NCBI RefSeq assembly: GCF_008831285.2
Contig: NC_045139.1
Location: 7,906,204 to 7,970,203 of the forward strand
DNA length: 64,000 bases
Direction of reading: 5' to 3'
DNA from: Nymphaea colorata
Taxonomy: Eukaryota > Streptophyta > Magnoliopsida > Nymphaeales > Nymphaeaceae
Of this stretch, positions 35,681-48,468 are shown one piece after another (position 1 is the first letter of the stretch; the number at the start of each line of letters is the position of its first letter). The notes below the pieces were generated by a model. That model made no database searches. It was not told the origin of the DNA and saw only the letters and a program-made list of their open reading frames with translations. The translations under genes and the position numbers were made by a program.

Positions 35681-36313
35681 ATGCCTCAATCAGGGCCACA
35701 GTATTCCCAGCAAAAGACCGTCGAAACCTTTTCGCCTGACTGGTTGCTTATGGCGATTGTTTTGTGCCTCTTCATCTTCGTGAGCGTCGTCTTGCCCGCA
35801 GCTTTTTCCATTCGTGAGCCTTCTGGCGGGAATTACTACGTAGAGAATGCGTGCCTGATAGAGTTCAACTTAACCGGCAAAAATTTACTTCAATACAATC
35901 TCAAATTGGACGTTAGCATCACGAATCCGAACAAGAAGTGCCATGTCTACTATCAGCAGCTTCAGGCATCTGCAAGTTACGAGGGAGAAATTATTGCCTC
36001 GGCTTTACTGCCTACCTTCCGTCTGGAGCACAAGAAGACGGTCGTCATTCACCCCGCTTTTGGTGGGCAGTCTGCAATCGGGCTTGATGATCTGAGTGTC
36101 AATGAGTTCATGAAGCAGAGATCAGATGGTTTTTTCAGAATAAATGTTGAGATTAATGCCAAGATGATAGAGAGCCTTGGGCTGCTTACGACAGATGAGT
36201 TCTCTGCAAGCATTTGGTGTGGATTGACGATACCCCTGCTGCCGTCGAATAGCTCTGCCTCCGGAAATGGTGGATTCACAAGGACTGAGTGTGAAGTGAA
36301 AACCCTAATATGA
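35681..36313 (+). CDS. NHL/LEA2-type membrane protein (NDR1/HIN1-like), single exon
   Basis: 210 aa with no intron. The frame is open upstream to a TTG at 35660, but the first ATG is 35681 (MPQSGPQYSQ), which I take as the start. Seen: a cytosolic N-terminus of about 20 residues; one membrane helix at about 21-42 (WLLMAIVLCLFIFVSVVLP); then a LEA2 (WHy-type) beta domain with FNLTGKNLLQYNLKLDVSI and the family NPNKK signature at about 82-86; and a C-terminus GGFTRTECEVKTLI. Potential N-glycosylation sites (NLT, NSS) fit a luminal or apoplastic domain. Known for the family: plasma-membrane proteins related to NDR1, HIN1 and YLS9, several induced in defence or senescence. It faces a longer paralogue at 37534-38241. 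Compared with that gene it lacks the proline-rich cytosolic head. Confidence 0.88.
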   Translation: MPQSGPQYSQQKTVETFSPDWLLMAIVLCLFIFVSVVLPAAFSIREPSGGNYYVENACLIEFNLTGKNLLQYNLKLDVSITNPNKKCHVYYQQLQASASYEGEIIASALLPTFRLEHKKTVVIHPAFGGQSAIGLDDLSVNEFMKQRSDGFFRINVEINAKMIESLGLLTTDEFSASIWCGLTIPLLPSNSSASGNGGFTRTECEVKTLI

Positions 36314-37533
36314 TGGGTAATGTACTACTCATTCATCTGAGTTCAAACTAGCATGAGATCTTGGGCATTGATTAAATATTGCGTCACATCTAGCGTTTAT
36401 TGAGGCTGAAGGCAAGAAATTGTTCATTACTAAGTAGCAGATCTTCAACTGCTTGTGTGGAGTTAAGGTGACTGAAGAATTTCAGTAGCGAACTTTCTTT
36501 TGCTTGTTTTTTCTTCTGCTTTTGATGCAAAATCAAAGAAGTTCAGGAAGTATGAACAACAAATTTGAGTTAATTCCTTTTGTGGCGTGACACGGAGACA
36601 TTCAATATAAAATTTTTCATCTTGACTAATTTGATATTTGCTTTGGACGATCAGATATTCGTTCTCTCTCGTTTCTGAGGGAAAAGACTCGTGTATCTCA
36701 GTTGAAAACTCAGACGCGAAATCTCTTGTTTTAGACTCGATTGTCTGGATGTCTCTGTTCTTAATATGAGTTCTTATGCAGAATAGAGTACATGAAAGCC
36801 AAACACCCCTTGATTGTTAAACTGAAACATAATATCGAACACACTATTTATATGACATTATTAGAAGAACAGTTTTTCATGGATACCCATTTGAGGCAGA
36901 TATCTTGCGTGCGTGTGGTTCAACGTCGGTGTTTAGGCATAAAATGTACAGCATGCGTGATTTTTTCTTTGTCTCTAATTTTCGCAATTTTTCATAAGGT
37001 TGAGGGACGTTTTCGTCTAAGAATCATCTTTGTGCTAATCCTCCACCTGAAAATATGAACACAATAGTTTACTGTAGGATTAAAGTCACGCAACCGAACT
37101 GGACTTCTGTAATCCATAGCGGATTCCAGGCTACAGTAATTTTTTTTTTCAGTTTGATGCTTTTGGGCCTGCCTACCATCTGATCTGGTTATCTTCTTCA
37201 TGTATGCCCATCTTAATCTCTTAAACCTCTGTCTTGTGATAAGAAATCTTCTCACGACCAACTTTAGATCATTATAGCTTTTTTGATTTTAGATGTAAAG
37301 TTCAGTGATGGTGCTGAATCAAATTTAAATTATGAAACAGAAGCAGAATAAACAAAACTACAAATGAAAAATAACAAAGATCCTCTACAGAGAGAACGAC
37401 TTTTATTATGTACACACCAAAAGTCCCAACAAAAATGAAGAATCTCAATCACCAGCCACAGCTAATGAACACGGAGAGATCTGTGCAAGAGAACAAATGT
37501 GAACCCAAAAATGAATGAAACGTCCCAGAAAAA
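36314..37533. other. Spacer between the convergent NHL genes
   Basis: 1.2 kb of AT-rich sequence holding both 3' ends. No further gene, microsatellite or recognisable element was seen; small ORFs on both strands lack family resemblance. Confidence 0.6.
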
Positions 37534-38241
37534 CTAATAGTGCACATGACATTTGGTTCTTGTGAAGCCACCAGTTCCAGATGATGAAGAGCTTTTGGAG
37601 TTCAATGGAACCATCAAGTAGCACCAAACCTTTGGATTGTACTTGGTTGTCTTCAAATGCCCAATTTTGAACCTCATCTTGGGTTTAATCTTGACATCTA
37701 CGTAGAAAAACCCACTGTCCTTCTGTTCATTGAAGTCACCAGCAATGAAGTCCCCAAGAACCATCAAAGCCTGTCCCCTGAAGACAGGCTGCAGTGTGGT
37801 GGTGTTCTTATGCCCCTGATAGAAACCAGGCAGCTGAACCCACCCGAACCGCTCTCCTTCGTAGTACGCCGCCGCGTCGAGCTCGTCGTAGTCAATCCCG
37901 ATCTTCTTGTTGGGGTTCCTTATGCTGACATTCAATTTGAGATCGTAGTGCAGAGTGTTCGCATTGGTCAAGTTGAACTGTGTCAGGGAGGCATCTTCTA
38001 CGTAGAACTTGATGGCCGTCGGCCGGAGAACGAGCCAGATGACGAGGGCGGCGATACCGAGAATGACAACAATGGCGATGATGAGCTTGAGTAAGGTGCC
38101 TAGAAGGCAGCAGAGGCCGCAGGAGCGATGGCGGCGGCCGGGGCTTTGGTAGGCTTGTGAGGGGTGTTGGGGAGGGGCTTGGACACCTTGGGGACCGGCG
38201 TAATAGGCTCCATTAAAGTTGGCCGGCTTGGATTCAGCCAT
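37534..38241 (-). CDS. NHL/LEA2-type membrane protein (NDR1/HIN1-like, YLS9/NHL3-type), single exon
   Basis: 235 aa, ATG complement at 38241, stop at 37534-37536, no intron. Seen: a Pro/Gln/Tyr-rich cytosolic head (GPQGVQAPPQHPSQAYQSPG), a basic patch GRRHRS, a cysteine cluster CGLCC that could be acylated, one membrane helix at about 48-72 (LLKLIIAIVVILGIAALVIW), and a LEA2 domain with FNLTNANTLHYDLKLNVSI and NPNKK at 109-113. The C-terminus GGFTRTKCHVHY parallels the neighbour's GGFTRTECEV. Known for the family: plasma-membrane proteins linked to pathogen response, senescence and abiotic stress. The nearest recognisable type is NHL3/YLS9; the exact orthologue is uncertain. Convergent with the shorter paralogue at 35681-36313, suggesting an old inverted local duplication. 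Confidence 0.93.
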   Translation of the reverse strand: MAESKPANFNGAYYAGPQGVQAPPQHPSQAYQSPGRRHRSCGLCCLLGTLLKLIIAIVVILGIAALVIWLVLRPTAIKFYVEDASLTQFNLTNANTLHYDLKLNVSIRNPNKKIGIDYDELDAAAYYEGERFGWVQLPGFYQGHKNTTTLQPVFRGQALMVLGDFIAGDFNEQKDSGFFYVDVKIKPKMRFKIGHLKTTKYNPKVWCYLMVPLNSKSSSSSGTGGFTRTKCHVHY

Positions 38242-38347
38242 GAGAGAAAGGAATAAGGTAGTTGCTCGAAACTTGAAAGGTTATTGAGGCTCAGGCAGTA
38301 ACCGAAAGAGAAGAGGGATGAATAGACAGGGGAAGCTCAAGAGATGA

Positions 38348-38356
38348 ATATATAGA
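38348..38356 (-). promoter_or_regulatory. TATA box candidate of the longer NHL gene
   Basis: On the minus strand CTATATATT lies about 107 bp upstream of the ATG. This would give a 5' UTR of about 75-80 nt, a normal plant spacing. Confidence 0.55.
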
Positions 38357-40793
38357 CGCCGGAAATACGCGGCACGCGTTTTGTGTGTGGCCGGGAAACG
38401 CGAAAATTGGTAAGAAAGAGCGGAAACTTTCAAGGTGTGGACGTTGGAACTTTCATGGCGTTTGGTGCCTTCTCTGTTGTGCCATGGTCCATAGAAGCTT
38501 CGAAGCTGAAAGTTTTTCCCTTGACGGAATGGGAAAAGGACGAAAAAAACGGCTGGGGGATGGTCATGGTATGATCCTCCACGGGTCGGGTCTGACTTCG
38601 AGTCCTCGAGAGACCGTCTCTCGGGAAGCTTCGGACTTGATCTTCCGGTTGGGGAAGCCTACGAAAATTCAAGGAAATAGCGAGAAGGAAAAAGTCGAGT
38701 GAAACAAAAAATAGTAGTACTAATTATAGTAAGGATCGCGGATGGGTTTGGATCTGAATATTGGATTCTATATCGATCATTGAGGATCAAGAGGTAGGTA
38801 TGTACAACGAGTTCAGCTAATTCGTGTTCAACTCATAAACAAGTCGAGCTCAAGCTCGTTTTTGAGTTAAAACTGGAGTTATAAATGAATAGAGTTCAAG
38901 TTACATCAATTTGACTTATTTAAATTCGACTCTTCATGTGTTATATCGATAATTTTTTATAAATTTTAATATTTTTTTGTACTTTTTATCATTATTTATG
39001 AATCAAAGTGACATAAACTTGAACAAGTCATTTCGAGTTCGCCTCGTAAGCTGGAGCATGACTCGCTTGTTGTACATCCCTACTGATGAACGTATATGTA
39101 GTAAAAATTTGGAAACTGAATCGAATCCGCCAAAAGACTAACCCCATAATCAGCAAAAAGATATAATTAATATATTAAAAAGACATAGACGACAAATACA
39201 TAAGTAGTTTGGTAAAATCAAACTATTTAAGAACAATGTAGTATTATTTCATCTTATCATTTAAAGAGCCAAACCTCTCGTCCCTTAAAATACATGATCT
39301 AGTATCTCAGGTGTTGCCCCCTCCATATTGGTCACCTAACCTAATAGTGTAAAACTTTATAGCGAAGGCCTCTCAAAAACAAGAAAATGCTGATATACAT
39401 ATTGTAACACTCCAGAAGTTTAGTCCCAAGATTGTGCGAGATCAAACTTATAAATTGTCAACTGTCCCATATTTTCCTACGAAAACAATCTGAAACAAAT
39501 TGGCGCTTTGGAGATTGAAAGTTTCTTACTGATGGCTTGAGTTTTTGTTCTTGTTTTATGTTATGTATGCTATGTATTTGATGTTACCAATGAGCGACAT
39601 TATTCTGTAATTGGAACATAAAGGAGGTGAACAAAAGGGCGGAGTGTGCACACTAGTGGAGCCAGTGGCTGGCGGGGGCACTAGTTCAATAACCTTAGTG
39701 TTTTAAGGGCACCTATATATATAAACAACAAATATATGAAATTATTAACATAAAATAAATAAAATTTGTGAGGTTGGTGTGGCCAACTGCCCACACTAGC
39801 CATCATGTGGCTCCCGAGTGCGCATTGATATGACAATTCATAAAAAAGAAGGCATGTTTGATCATCATTCACATTTGGTTGGGGGAACTTTACCTTTTGT
39901 TATTATAATACACATGATGTCTAAAAAAATGCACTTTAGCTTGTTCTTTTCCCTGCTTAAGAAACGGGCATGACCACGCTACCCATTCTACATTCATGGA
40001 AGTCAACTAAAAAACCTATATCCAATTTGAATTTGATTGCTAATCATATGTGGACTTTCGAGTCGGTTTGACAAAGGGAATAATGTGTAACTGTTTCATA
40101 CATATGTTCCAAAATTTAAGACAGATTCATATACCATGGCAACAAATGTTTCACAATTTTGAAAGATACAAGTGTTTCATGAATCTATTCTAAATTTTAA
40201 AGCATATTTATAAAAAATTACAAGCTGTTCTTATCACCAAACCGTTCGATCAACAACATTAGATAACATTAGGATTCTTAATCATCAAGTACATGTTGTT
40301 TATTAAAAATTAAGTTTGGATGGGATTCTTAATCATCAAGTACATGTTTAGTAAAATTAAGTTTAGATGAAACCATTGAGACTTGCATAGAAGCGTCTCA
40401 AGGATGTCAACCCAACCAAAAGCAGCATTTGTAAATTTATAAACATGGGCCTTTAAAACTGCAAAAATGAGTACATCAAACTTTATGGTCTTTTTTGATC
40501 TGTGACACTTTAGAAATGAAGAATATTCATTTGACCTCATAGCAGAAGGGATGGTGGTAAGGATTAAGGAAGGACCTTTTTATAGTTTCCACAAAATTTT
40601 GAGCCCTATACCAGGAAATTCAAAGACATGTGGCCTTCTTTTCAATTAAAATAAAAGTTGGTTCTCAAATAAAAACATGTCTGTCCCATAATGCTTAATA
40701 CCCGCCCAAATCTGAAGTCATTTAGTTGGATCCGAACCTTAAATTCTACGTCGGGTTTGGTCATAAGCGGTAAAGGCGGAGAGAGAGGGAGAG
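38357..40793. other. Divergent spacer between the NHL gene and the desulfhydrase gene
   Basis: 2.4 kb. Contents: a TIR element (38795-39082); a repeat beginning AGTGGAGCCAGTGGCTGGCG at about 39654; and a 51-bp tandem duplication at about 40272-40370 (GATTCTTAATCATCAAGTAC twice). No gene is supportable. The last 100 bp before 40794 include GA-rich leader sequence. Confidence 0.55.
38795..39082. mobile_element. 288-bp MITE-like element of the GAGCTCGAGC family
   Basis: The left end reads TAGGTATGTACAACGAGTT; the complement of the right end reads TAGGGATGTACAACAAGCG. Subterminal GTCGAGCTCAAGCTCG and AGTCATTTCGAGTTCG words link it to the copies at 19932 and 33238. No ORF and no clear target-site duplication were seen. 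Confidence 0.65.
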
Positions 40794-43700
40794 ATGCAGC
40801 AGCAGCTTCCTCGACGGGCAAATTACGTCGTCTCGGGCTTCGCAAAACATGGGACCGGCTCCAAATTGATTCCCCGATCAAATCATTCTTCCCAGGTCGC
40901 CATCATCTTCCTCTTTCCTACCATTTTCTTCTTTTCTTCTCTCGAGGCTGCCCTTTCAAACGAAAATTGGCCGCGTTGCCTTGAGGAGTTTCTCTTTTTG
41001 CAGATTTTATATTATCACCGAGATTGAGATGGAAGCCTTCTACCATTATTCATGACTCATGAGTAATTGGATGTCGTGGTTCTTAACTCTTTTCTGGAAG
41101 CCATTTGGGAAGCCTATAAGTATACCATGAATTTCTTGATGGTGTTGTATGCATTTTCATCCATGTCATAAGCAGCCACTTAAAATGTAGTTTTCCTCGT
41201 TGGGCTTATGTATTTTCATCTTTGTCACCCAGAGGATTTCGCTTCGTCCTTAGCATATGTAATCACTAATTATACCCAAAGCACAAGGGAGGATGCTGCG
41301 ATATTGTCCCATTATCCCCATAGTAATCTCATCTCTTTCCCATTCATATCTGACCGTCAGAACGTATTGTTGTTGTCCTTTCACGAGATTAAGTTGTGTG
41401 AAATCTGATTAATCCCTTTCAATAGCAGGGGAACCCAAATTACAGGCGTCGTCAAGAGAAAATGTTGTCTGAACTGCTAAGCAGAGAATGGGCTCTGCTT
41501 CATCCGGGTACCAGGATTCATAAGATAATGGTGTCGGATACGGAAGGTCATTCAGGAGCATCACAAGCAGCAAACAAGTTTTCTTTCAGGAATAACACTT
41601 TTCCTCTATTGGGTGATGCTCTGATCGAGGAAACCAATTCGGAGCGTTGCTTTTTTGTGGTCAGGGACGATCTGCTGCACCCATTCGTCAATGGCAATAA
41701 AGCGAGGAAGCTAGATGCCGTTATTCCTCTTCTAGATGCGCATTCGGTGACGGATGTGGTAAGATGATCTTCCTTCTTATTAGCTGTAGCAGAGCAAATA
41801 AGGAAAGAGATTGTTGAACAAGGAAAAACTGATTGCCTTAAAAGAACTGAGCAAAACGGTGTTTAAAGTGAAAATATCATGTTCAGTTTAGTGGAGTAAG
41901 CACTGAGGCTGTCTTCCATTTTTTTTTTCCCCACGTCATTTGAGGCTTGTTATGATATGAATCTTGATCATAACCTCAAATTTCAAACTTTTTGCTGCAT
42001 GTTCTGCTGATTCCGTGTTGGGTATTTGTGGAACATTAATGTAGTATTTTGAAAGGTTTTATACATCTGGAATGATTTTTAAGTATGAAATTTCTGAACT
42101 GCACATGCATTAGGAAATTTTTAGGTTACATGCGGAGGCTGTCAAAGTGCGCACACTGCTGCTGTAGGTAACAATGTGTAGTAAATGGTGATAATCAATA
42201 TCAGTACATTTACCCAAGATGAACGGAAGATACTGATTTACAAGGCTATGCACATGCAGCTGTTTCTTGTGCAGAGAAAGGAGTAAGACCTCATTTACTT
42301 TTGAGGGGACGACAACCTGAAGTCTCTACAGGCTACAATTTGGTATCCACGATGTATGGCAACGTCATGTATATACCAACATCAGTGTATGCAAATAGGG
42401 AAGAAATGTTATCAAAAAATGCTGAAATTATTGCAGGTGAGAATGGATGTGTGTTGTCATTGAGTGATATTGTGGGCGCATCTCGAGGGCATGATAGAGC
42501 TGAATCAGCTGATGGAGTACCTTTCTCATCAAGGAGCTTGCATAACCAGCACATTGCACAAGGTACTTGCGAAAGAAGCCTGCGGAAAGTGGTTGTCATA
42601 AAGGAAGGTGCTGGAGATGTCGTAGCATTGCTAGGTATGGTGATCACAATGAAAATGCATGAACAATCCGAGCTATATGCCCATGCATCAATTCATCCCA
42701 TGCAGATGAGCACATGTTGATTTCTAAAATTGCTGATCATCTTGTTTCTTTATTTAGTTGTCTTCTAAAGTAAGTCACTTCATTGTGTATTCAGAATGAG
42801 TGGAGAATAATTGTCTTTGCATTGCTATCTTTCCATGACATTGAGATTGACAGTGAAGCAAATAAATCTGGTCAATTTGGTAGGACATTCAGTTCCTGAA
42901 CGTTGTTGGTTCTGGTCACTGTACTTATTGGCTGTTGGAGGCTGGAGCCCGTCTAAACCCCCACTACATTTTCATATCGGATATGACATATCCCCATCGG
43001 AGATGCATTAGTAACATCTTAGGTTCATTCACAAATCATTTTTCCTGAAATTCAGGTCAGTCCCCTATTTTATTTTCTTTAGGCTACGTCTCACTGTATT
43101 TCTTTGCTTAAATTTAAAACTAGGAATAGTTACTAGATGTGGGTTACAATTTGAATTTTCTGGAATGTAATTTATCAGTCTAAAGCAGCCCTCTTTTTTT
43201 TTTTCCTGGTTTTAAAGCGTTATGATTTCTTCATAGTTCATATCTATAATGTAGAATATAGGATATATATGTATGCAGATAGGTATATAGAAACATACTT
43301 ATTTTTGAAACGTCACAATTTTAGCAGTGCATCAAAATAGATTGTATCTGGTCATGTCATAGTCACCATGCGTCCGTTTTCTAAAATTTGCTTCCTCTCT
43401 TCCATCTTGCTTCTTACTTCTTCTTGTTTTTTAATCACATATTTAATTATGGAAACTTAAAGAGTTAAGACATTGTGCTATGTATCAGTAACCATGCAAA
43501 TATGTGGTAGGCAGTTAAAGCTTGTCTGCTCCTTTGAGCGCTCTTGTATAACCAAACTTGAATGCATAATATACCTCTTCCTACTTCGAAAACCTTAAAG
43601 AGGGATTTCCACAGAGTGACAATGCATTTTGATGCATTATGCACCATGAAGGATGCATGGTTTACAAATTGTAAGCTTTTATGTGGAAACAATGCTCTCT

Positions 43701-45717
43701 ATACTTCAGAATACTTGTTTGCTTTAAGAGTTTAAGTTCTCAATGGACATGGTCACAATTGGAAAATCAACTCCATGTATCATGAAGCAATATGCTTAAT
43801 AACATTGTATTAATATTGAATATTCTCTCTAGATTAATATTTCTAGCTGTGATTAAGAAACAAAATGTGCAAGGGAGCGGGTTTTCCCTGATTCACATGT
43901 ATTTTGGGGCCAATTTATTCAGGCTTACTTTTCGGGCCTGAATTTGCTTAAGTTGTGCTTGAGCTAGGCAGAATCATCTTTGATCGGTGTATAACCCAAG
44001 TTAGAGCTTCAGCTTGGGCTTGTTAAAACTACATATATATAACCATGAACCATAGATTCATACAAGTACATAAACTTGAAATAAAATTTTGATCTGCATA
44101 GTTAACAAAGTTTCCAGATGCTTTCTATAATTTTCAGCATTTTGTTCTGCAGGTTTAATTAGGCTTGTAGAATATCTGTCTCAACCTTCTTTATTTGGAA
44201 GGGCACATAAAGTAGAGGTTATTGTTGATGCTGGAACAGGCACAACCGCTATTGGCTTGGGATTAGGCATGCTACTTTTTGGGTAATATTCTCATTATAT
44301 TTGACATGTGTTTCTGACAGTGCTAGTAGCCTAGAGTGAGGCAAAGCATTTTGCAGTTGCATCATTGCTGCAGCCTTCAAACTCTGTCTCTCTCACAAAC
44401 ACACACACACACATGTAAATAAATAAAATAAATGTATAGATGCACATAGGCACTCATAAAATTCTTTATAGGGATTAGTAGGTGCGATCTAGTCTGTTCT
44501 ATACACTAACTAGAAGATCAGAAAGGCAAGTCCTGTTGCCTACTTTAAACCCTTTGAAGGGTTTATGAATGATTATTTACTAAAAAGTAGGAACTTTGAA
44601 TTTCAAAACACAAAGTCGTACTGCAGTACTAGCTGTTTCACTTTTCTTTTCTTGGTCTAACAGTCTTAACATATATGAACATGAAAAATGACTCATTGCA
44701 TATATTTTCTACTGAGTGTGTGGAGTAACACCTATAAGTTCAAATGAAACCATGACTTCCAATATGCTTGCAGCCACTATTATTGAGTGCACAATCCTGT
44801 TAGAGATGATAGGTGCAAACTTGTATTGTGCTCACATCTTGGTCATGTTTTCTAGATACGGTTAAGACTGGACATTGGTCCAGGTACCCGTTAGGTAGTC
44901 GGATATGGGCCGGGCTTCTGCCGGCCTGAAAAAATTTTGGGCCAGCTCAGTGCCTGTTAACCTATACATAATTTTTTATTATATTATAAATTATATATAT
45001 ATATATATTTTAAAATTTTACATAAAGCAGATCAAACTAAGTCACATGAGTACTTTAATAAGGTCCTTGTACTTGTATCGCCATACCCGTACTCAAAGTG
45101 GGTATTTGGACAGTGGACACACTTGGATACTTTTTAGATCAAAACTGAACCAAACTGCTTAATTTACGTGATTTAATTTTTTCCAACTCAGTTTTCATTA
45201 TGTTTTTAGAGTTACTGTTCATTAACATATAATGTTTTTATTTAAATCACTTGTTTATTTAAATGTTTGCTTTCATTTTTTATTTTTTTGTGTTATTTTT
45301 TATATATACATATATATTAGTGACACAAATATCATTCTCGGGTTTTTATTGGTGAGATTTTTCTCAGGTCTTTAGCAGCAAAGTTATTTTTTTTTGGAAA
45401 ACATGGAAAATTTTAAAAAAATAAAAAAAATAGATATAAATGAAATAAATGAGAAACTAATAGGAAAACATGAATAAAACTATATAAAAGTGATAAAAGG
45501 AATGTTTTAATGATAATAAAAAATTAAAAATGATGAAAATAATTTAGTTTAAGTTTATATTTAAATCTATGTTAATATCAATGCTAAAAAAAATAGAAAA
45601 ATGAAAAAATATGAAAAAATCGTGATAAATAATTTTTTCAATTTTCCCCTTTTTTTCGTTTTTCTGTTTTTTGACGTTAATATCGTGATATTTTTGAAAT
45701 ATCGCAATATCAGTGAC

Positions 45718-45784
<67 letters not shown>

Positions 45785-48468
45785 CGGAGGGAAGGAGGGG
45801 CCGGCAGGGGCTTGGACCCCCACAAATTTTAGAAACTTTAAAAATTTATATATAAATCTAAAAACTTTTAGTTTAATATATATATAAAAAATTTGAAAAT
45901 TTCTATTTCGGCCCCTGTTAAAATTTTGAAACTGCAGTTTGGCTCCTATGACAAAAAATTTCTGCCTTTGCCCCTGTCATGCCATACCCTGTACCCACAT
46001 TTTCTAAAGTTGTCATACCTGTACCCATATCTCCGTATCCATACCCATGTCACTTAGAGATCGGGCCATGGGCCATGGGCCATGTAATGTATGTGTGTGT
46101 GTGTATATATATTCTTTTAATTTTATTACAGTTGGTCTTGATGGTTAGCTGGCTCGGGCTTGGGTCTTGATGTGTCTTGTACGCATATATGTAAAGGCTC
46201 TATGCATGCATGTCATACAATAATTCGAGCACAATCTTTTGCTCTCCATTTCTATCTTTGTCAGTTTCTTGCTGAGAGTTTGCTCAAATCTTTTTGCCAG
46301 ATTGCATTGGGAAGTTACTGCAGTGATGCTTGCTGATACCATTGAAGGATATAAAAGACAAGAAAAGCACTTGATAACAGAATTTATGAGGTGTTACGGT
46401 GGAGATACTCTACCTCTGTCAAATAATGTCACTGCTGCTGGTATCGTAAACTGGGTGAAGCGTTTCTCTCCAAGAAAGTATGCCATATGCTTGGGTACCT
46501 TTTCTGTTATTTTGTCTCTCAGAACAGTTTCTCATAATATTGTTAACTTCATTACTACATAATTTATTTTCTTCAGATATGTAATTTGGCTGTTGTGGTT
46601 GATTTCTTTATTGGCAATCTAGAACTAAAACCCCTATGCTCTTTGGTTACATATGCAGACAGCATCTTTTGCCTCTAATCTCCTTATATACATTGAGGAT
46701 TGGTAATTTTTGTGTTGATGGATCTAACTTGGCTTTTGGTTATGAACTTAAAAAAATAAGGGCTGGAGTATGCTGGGACTGATTGGTTATTTAGTACTGA
46801 AATGCTGAGGGCCGGAGGCATATTCTCAAACTAGGTTGGGCTAGGTGATTCCAGGTACCTGTGTTCTACCTATCCAGGGCGATCCAGGCTATAGTGTATT
46901 ATGCCTGGCTAAAAAATGTTAAAGCCTGTGAATGAAGTTTTGATCCCAAGCTTTTCCATCATTGGATTTGAAGTTTTTCTTCTTCTGCGTGGGGATCACC
47001 ATCAAAGGTGTTTCCCTGTTTTCTCTTAATCTTACCTTTCTTTTTGGCTCAGCATTAACCCTTTTATAGAATCATCTTGGTCTACAAGTCAGTAGTTACT
47101 GCATAACGAGTAAGCAGGCAGCTATTGTAGCTTGCAACCTCCTCTGTTAGTTAGCATGCATGCAGCAACTTTTGTATCATTCCAGATGCCAAATTCCTTT
47201 TAGGCCATACTCCCATGGTTGAAGCTGCCAAACTGCTTCTACTGAATGCTTCATGAGCTGGTCATATTTGGGTTGTTCTTGACCCGTCTAATGGTTCATT
47301 CAATTGGTTGAAGGCCTGCAATTTGTTCATATGCTATGTGTACTATGCAGTTTACACTTCTTTCTTCTGGATGCATCACATTAGTAGCAAGGGGTTCACC
47401 AAGCTCAGGGCTGTGTGAAGCCTCTAATGTGACTGATATCATAAAAGACAAGGATGTGCAGAGGCCTATGTTGGTTGATCCTGACGTTTAGTTTTCATAT
47501 TTACATGGCAAGTTATGAAGTTGAAATTTTCTAGGTGCTGCTTTTCATGAGACTGATTTTCAACATTTCCACTCAAGCGCGTAGTGACTTTAGTGCGTCG
47601 AGTGTATGGATTGATAATCTTACATTTTAATGGCATTCAGCTCGTTGATTGATTTTATTCTTATTTAGAATTTTGTGTACGCATGCACAGTTCTGAGTTT
47701 ATTTCATTGATAAGTCATTAGAAATTTTACTGGTAGGCTATGTGAGAGTAAATATTCGGGTAGTCTGTGTGAACTTACCAGGTGGCGTTCTGACTTCATG
47801 TTTTAACAACTCATTCATTCTTCTAAAGGAAAAGAAAAAGGGAAATTTTATGTTCTCCATGAGGGGTTTTCTTCTGAGATTTTTTGTTTTTCTCTATAAT
47901 TGACCAATTTGCACAAGAGAGTCTCTTTGTTCCCTTGCCTACTCGTGATGATTTCTATCATGCTACTTTTGTACAAATTTCTATTTTCTATTTTCTTAGG
48001 AAAAGGAGGTGACATTTGTCTGTCTGTGACTGACATGCCTTTGCTTTTGTTGTTGCTATGTTAGTAGCTCCTTTTTGGTTCAGGTTGAGGTTCTTGCTTG
48101 TTACTATCTCTTTCTAGTTATTACTGTTTTCTGGATTTCATACATGACTACTCCTTTCTTTGGTTGCTATATTTCTCTCTTCAGGCTTTTCTGTTGCATT
48201 CTTATTTATTTAGACTTGGAATTGCTGCAGATTTGGTAATGTGTTGAAGGGAGAACTAGAGGTTTGTCAACAAATTGCACAACAAACAGGTGTCTTGGTT
48301 GACCCTGTTTATACACTTTCGGCTTGGGAGGTTGCAGTTGACAAGTGTCAGATGCAAAGTGGTGGCACTGCTTTGACATTGATGTTACATACTGGAGGGA
48401 CACTTGGAATGTTCGGCTTGGCACAGAGGTACAAGTCATATTTCAATGCAATGCAACACAACAGCTGA
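40794..48468 (+). CDS. D-cysteine desulfhydrase 2-like PLP enzyme, probably mitochondrial, 7 exons
   Basis: Exons: 40794-40895, 41429-41758, 42125-42167, 42260-42634, 44153-44282, 46301-46477, 48231-48468. All borders are GT-AG and frame is kept; 464 aa. Seen: an Arg-rich, acid-poor N-terminus ([20 protein letters not shown]) suited to an organelle presequence; the PLP-lysine motif [11 protein letters not shown] (candidate Schiff-base lysine about residue 125); [14 protein letters not shown]; a PLP-binding stretch [15 protein letters not shown]; and a C-terminal [16 protein letters not shown] loop. These are the marks of the ACC-deaminase/D-cysteine desulfhydrase branch of fold-type II PLP enzymes. 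Known: such enzymes convert D-cysteine to pyruvate, H2S and ammonia; the plant DCD2 branch is mitochondrial and separate from DCD1. Substrate preference cannot be read from sequence. Intron 5 holds an (AT)n run and repeat copies. Confidence 0.92.
45719..45783. repeat. (AT)n microsatellite in desulfhydrase intron 5
   Basis: About 32 AT units, directly followed by a repeat (GGGGCCGGCAGGGGCTTGGA ... TTGGCTCCTATGACAAAAAA, 45783-45975). That repeat's AT-rich core recurs at 21340-21470 and 58735-58846. Confidence 0.95.
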
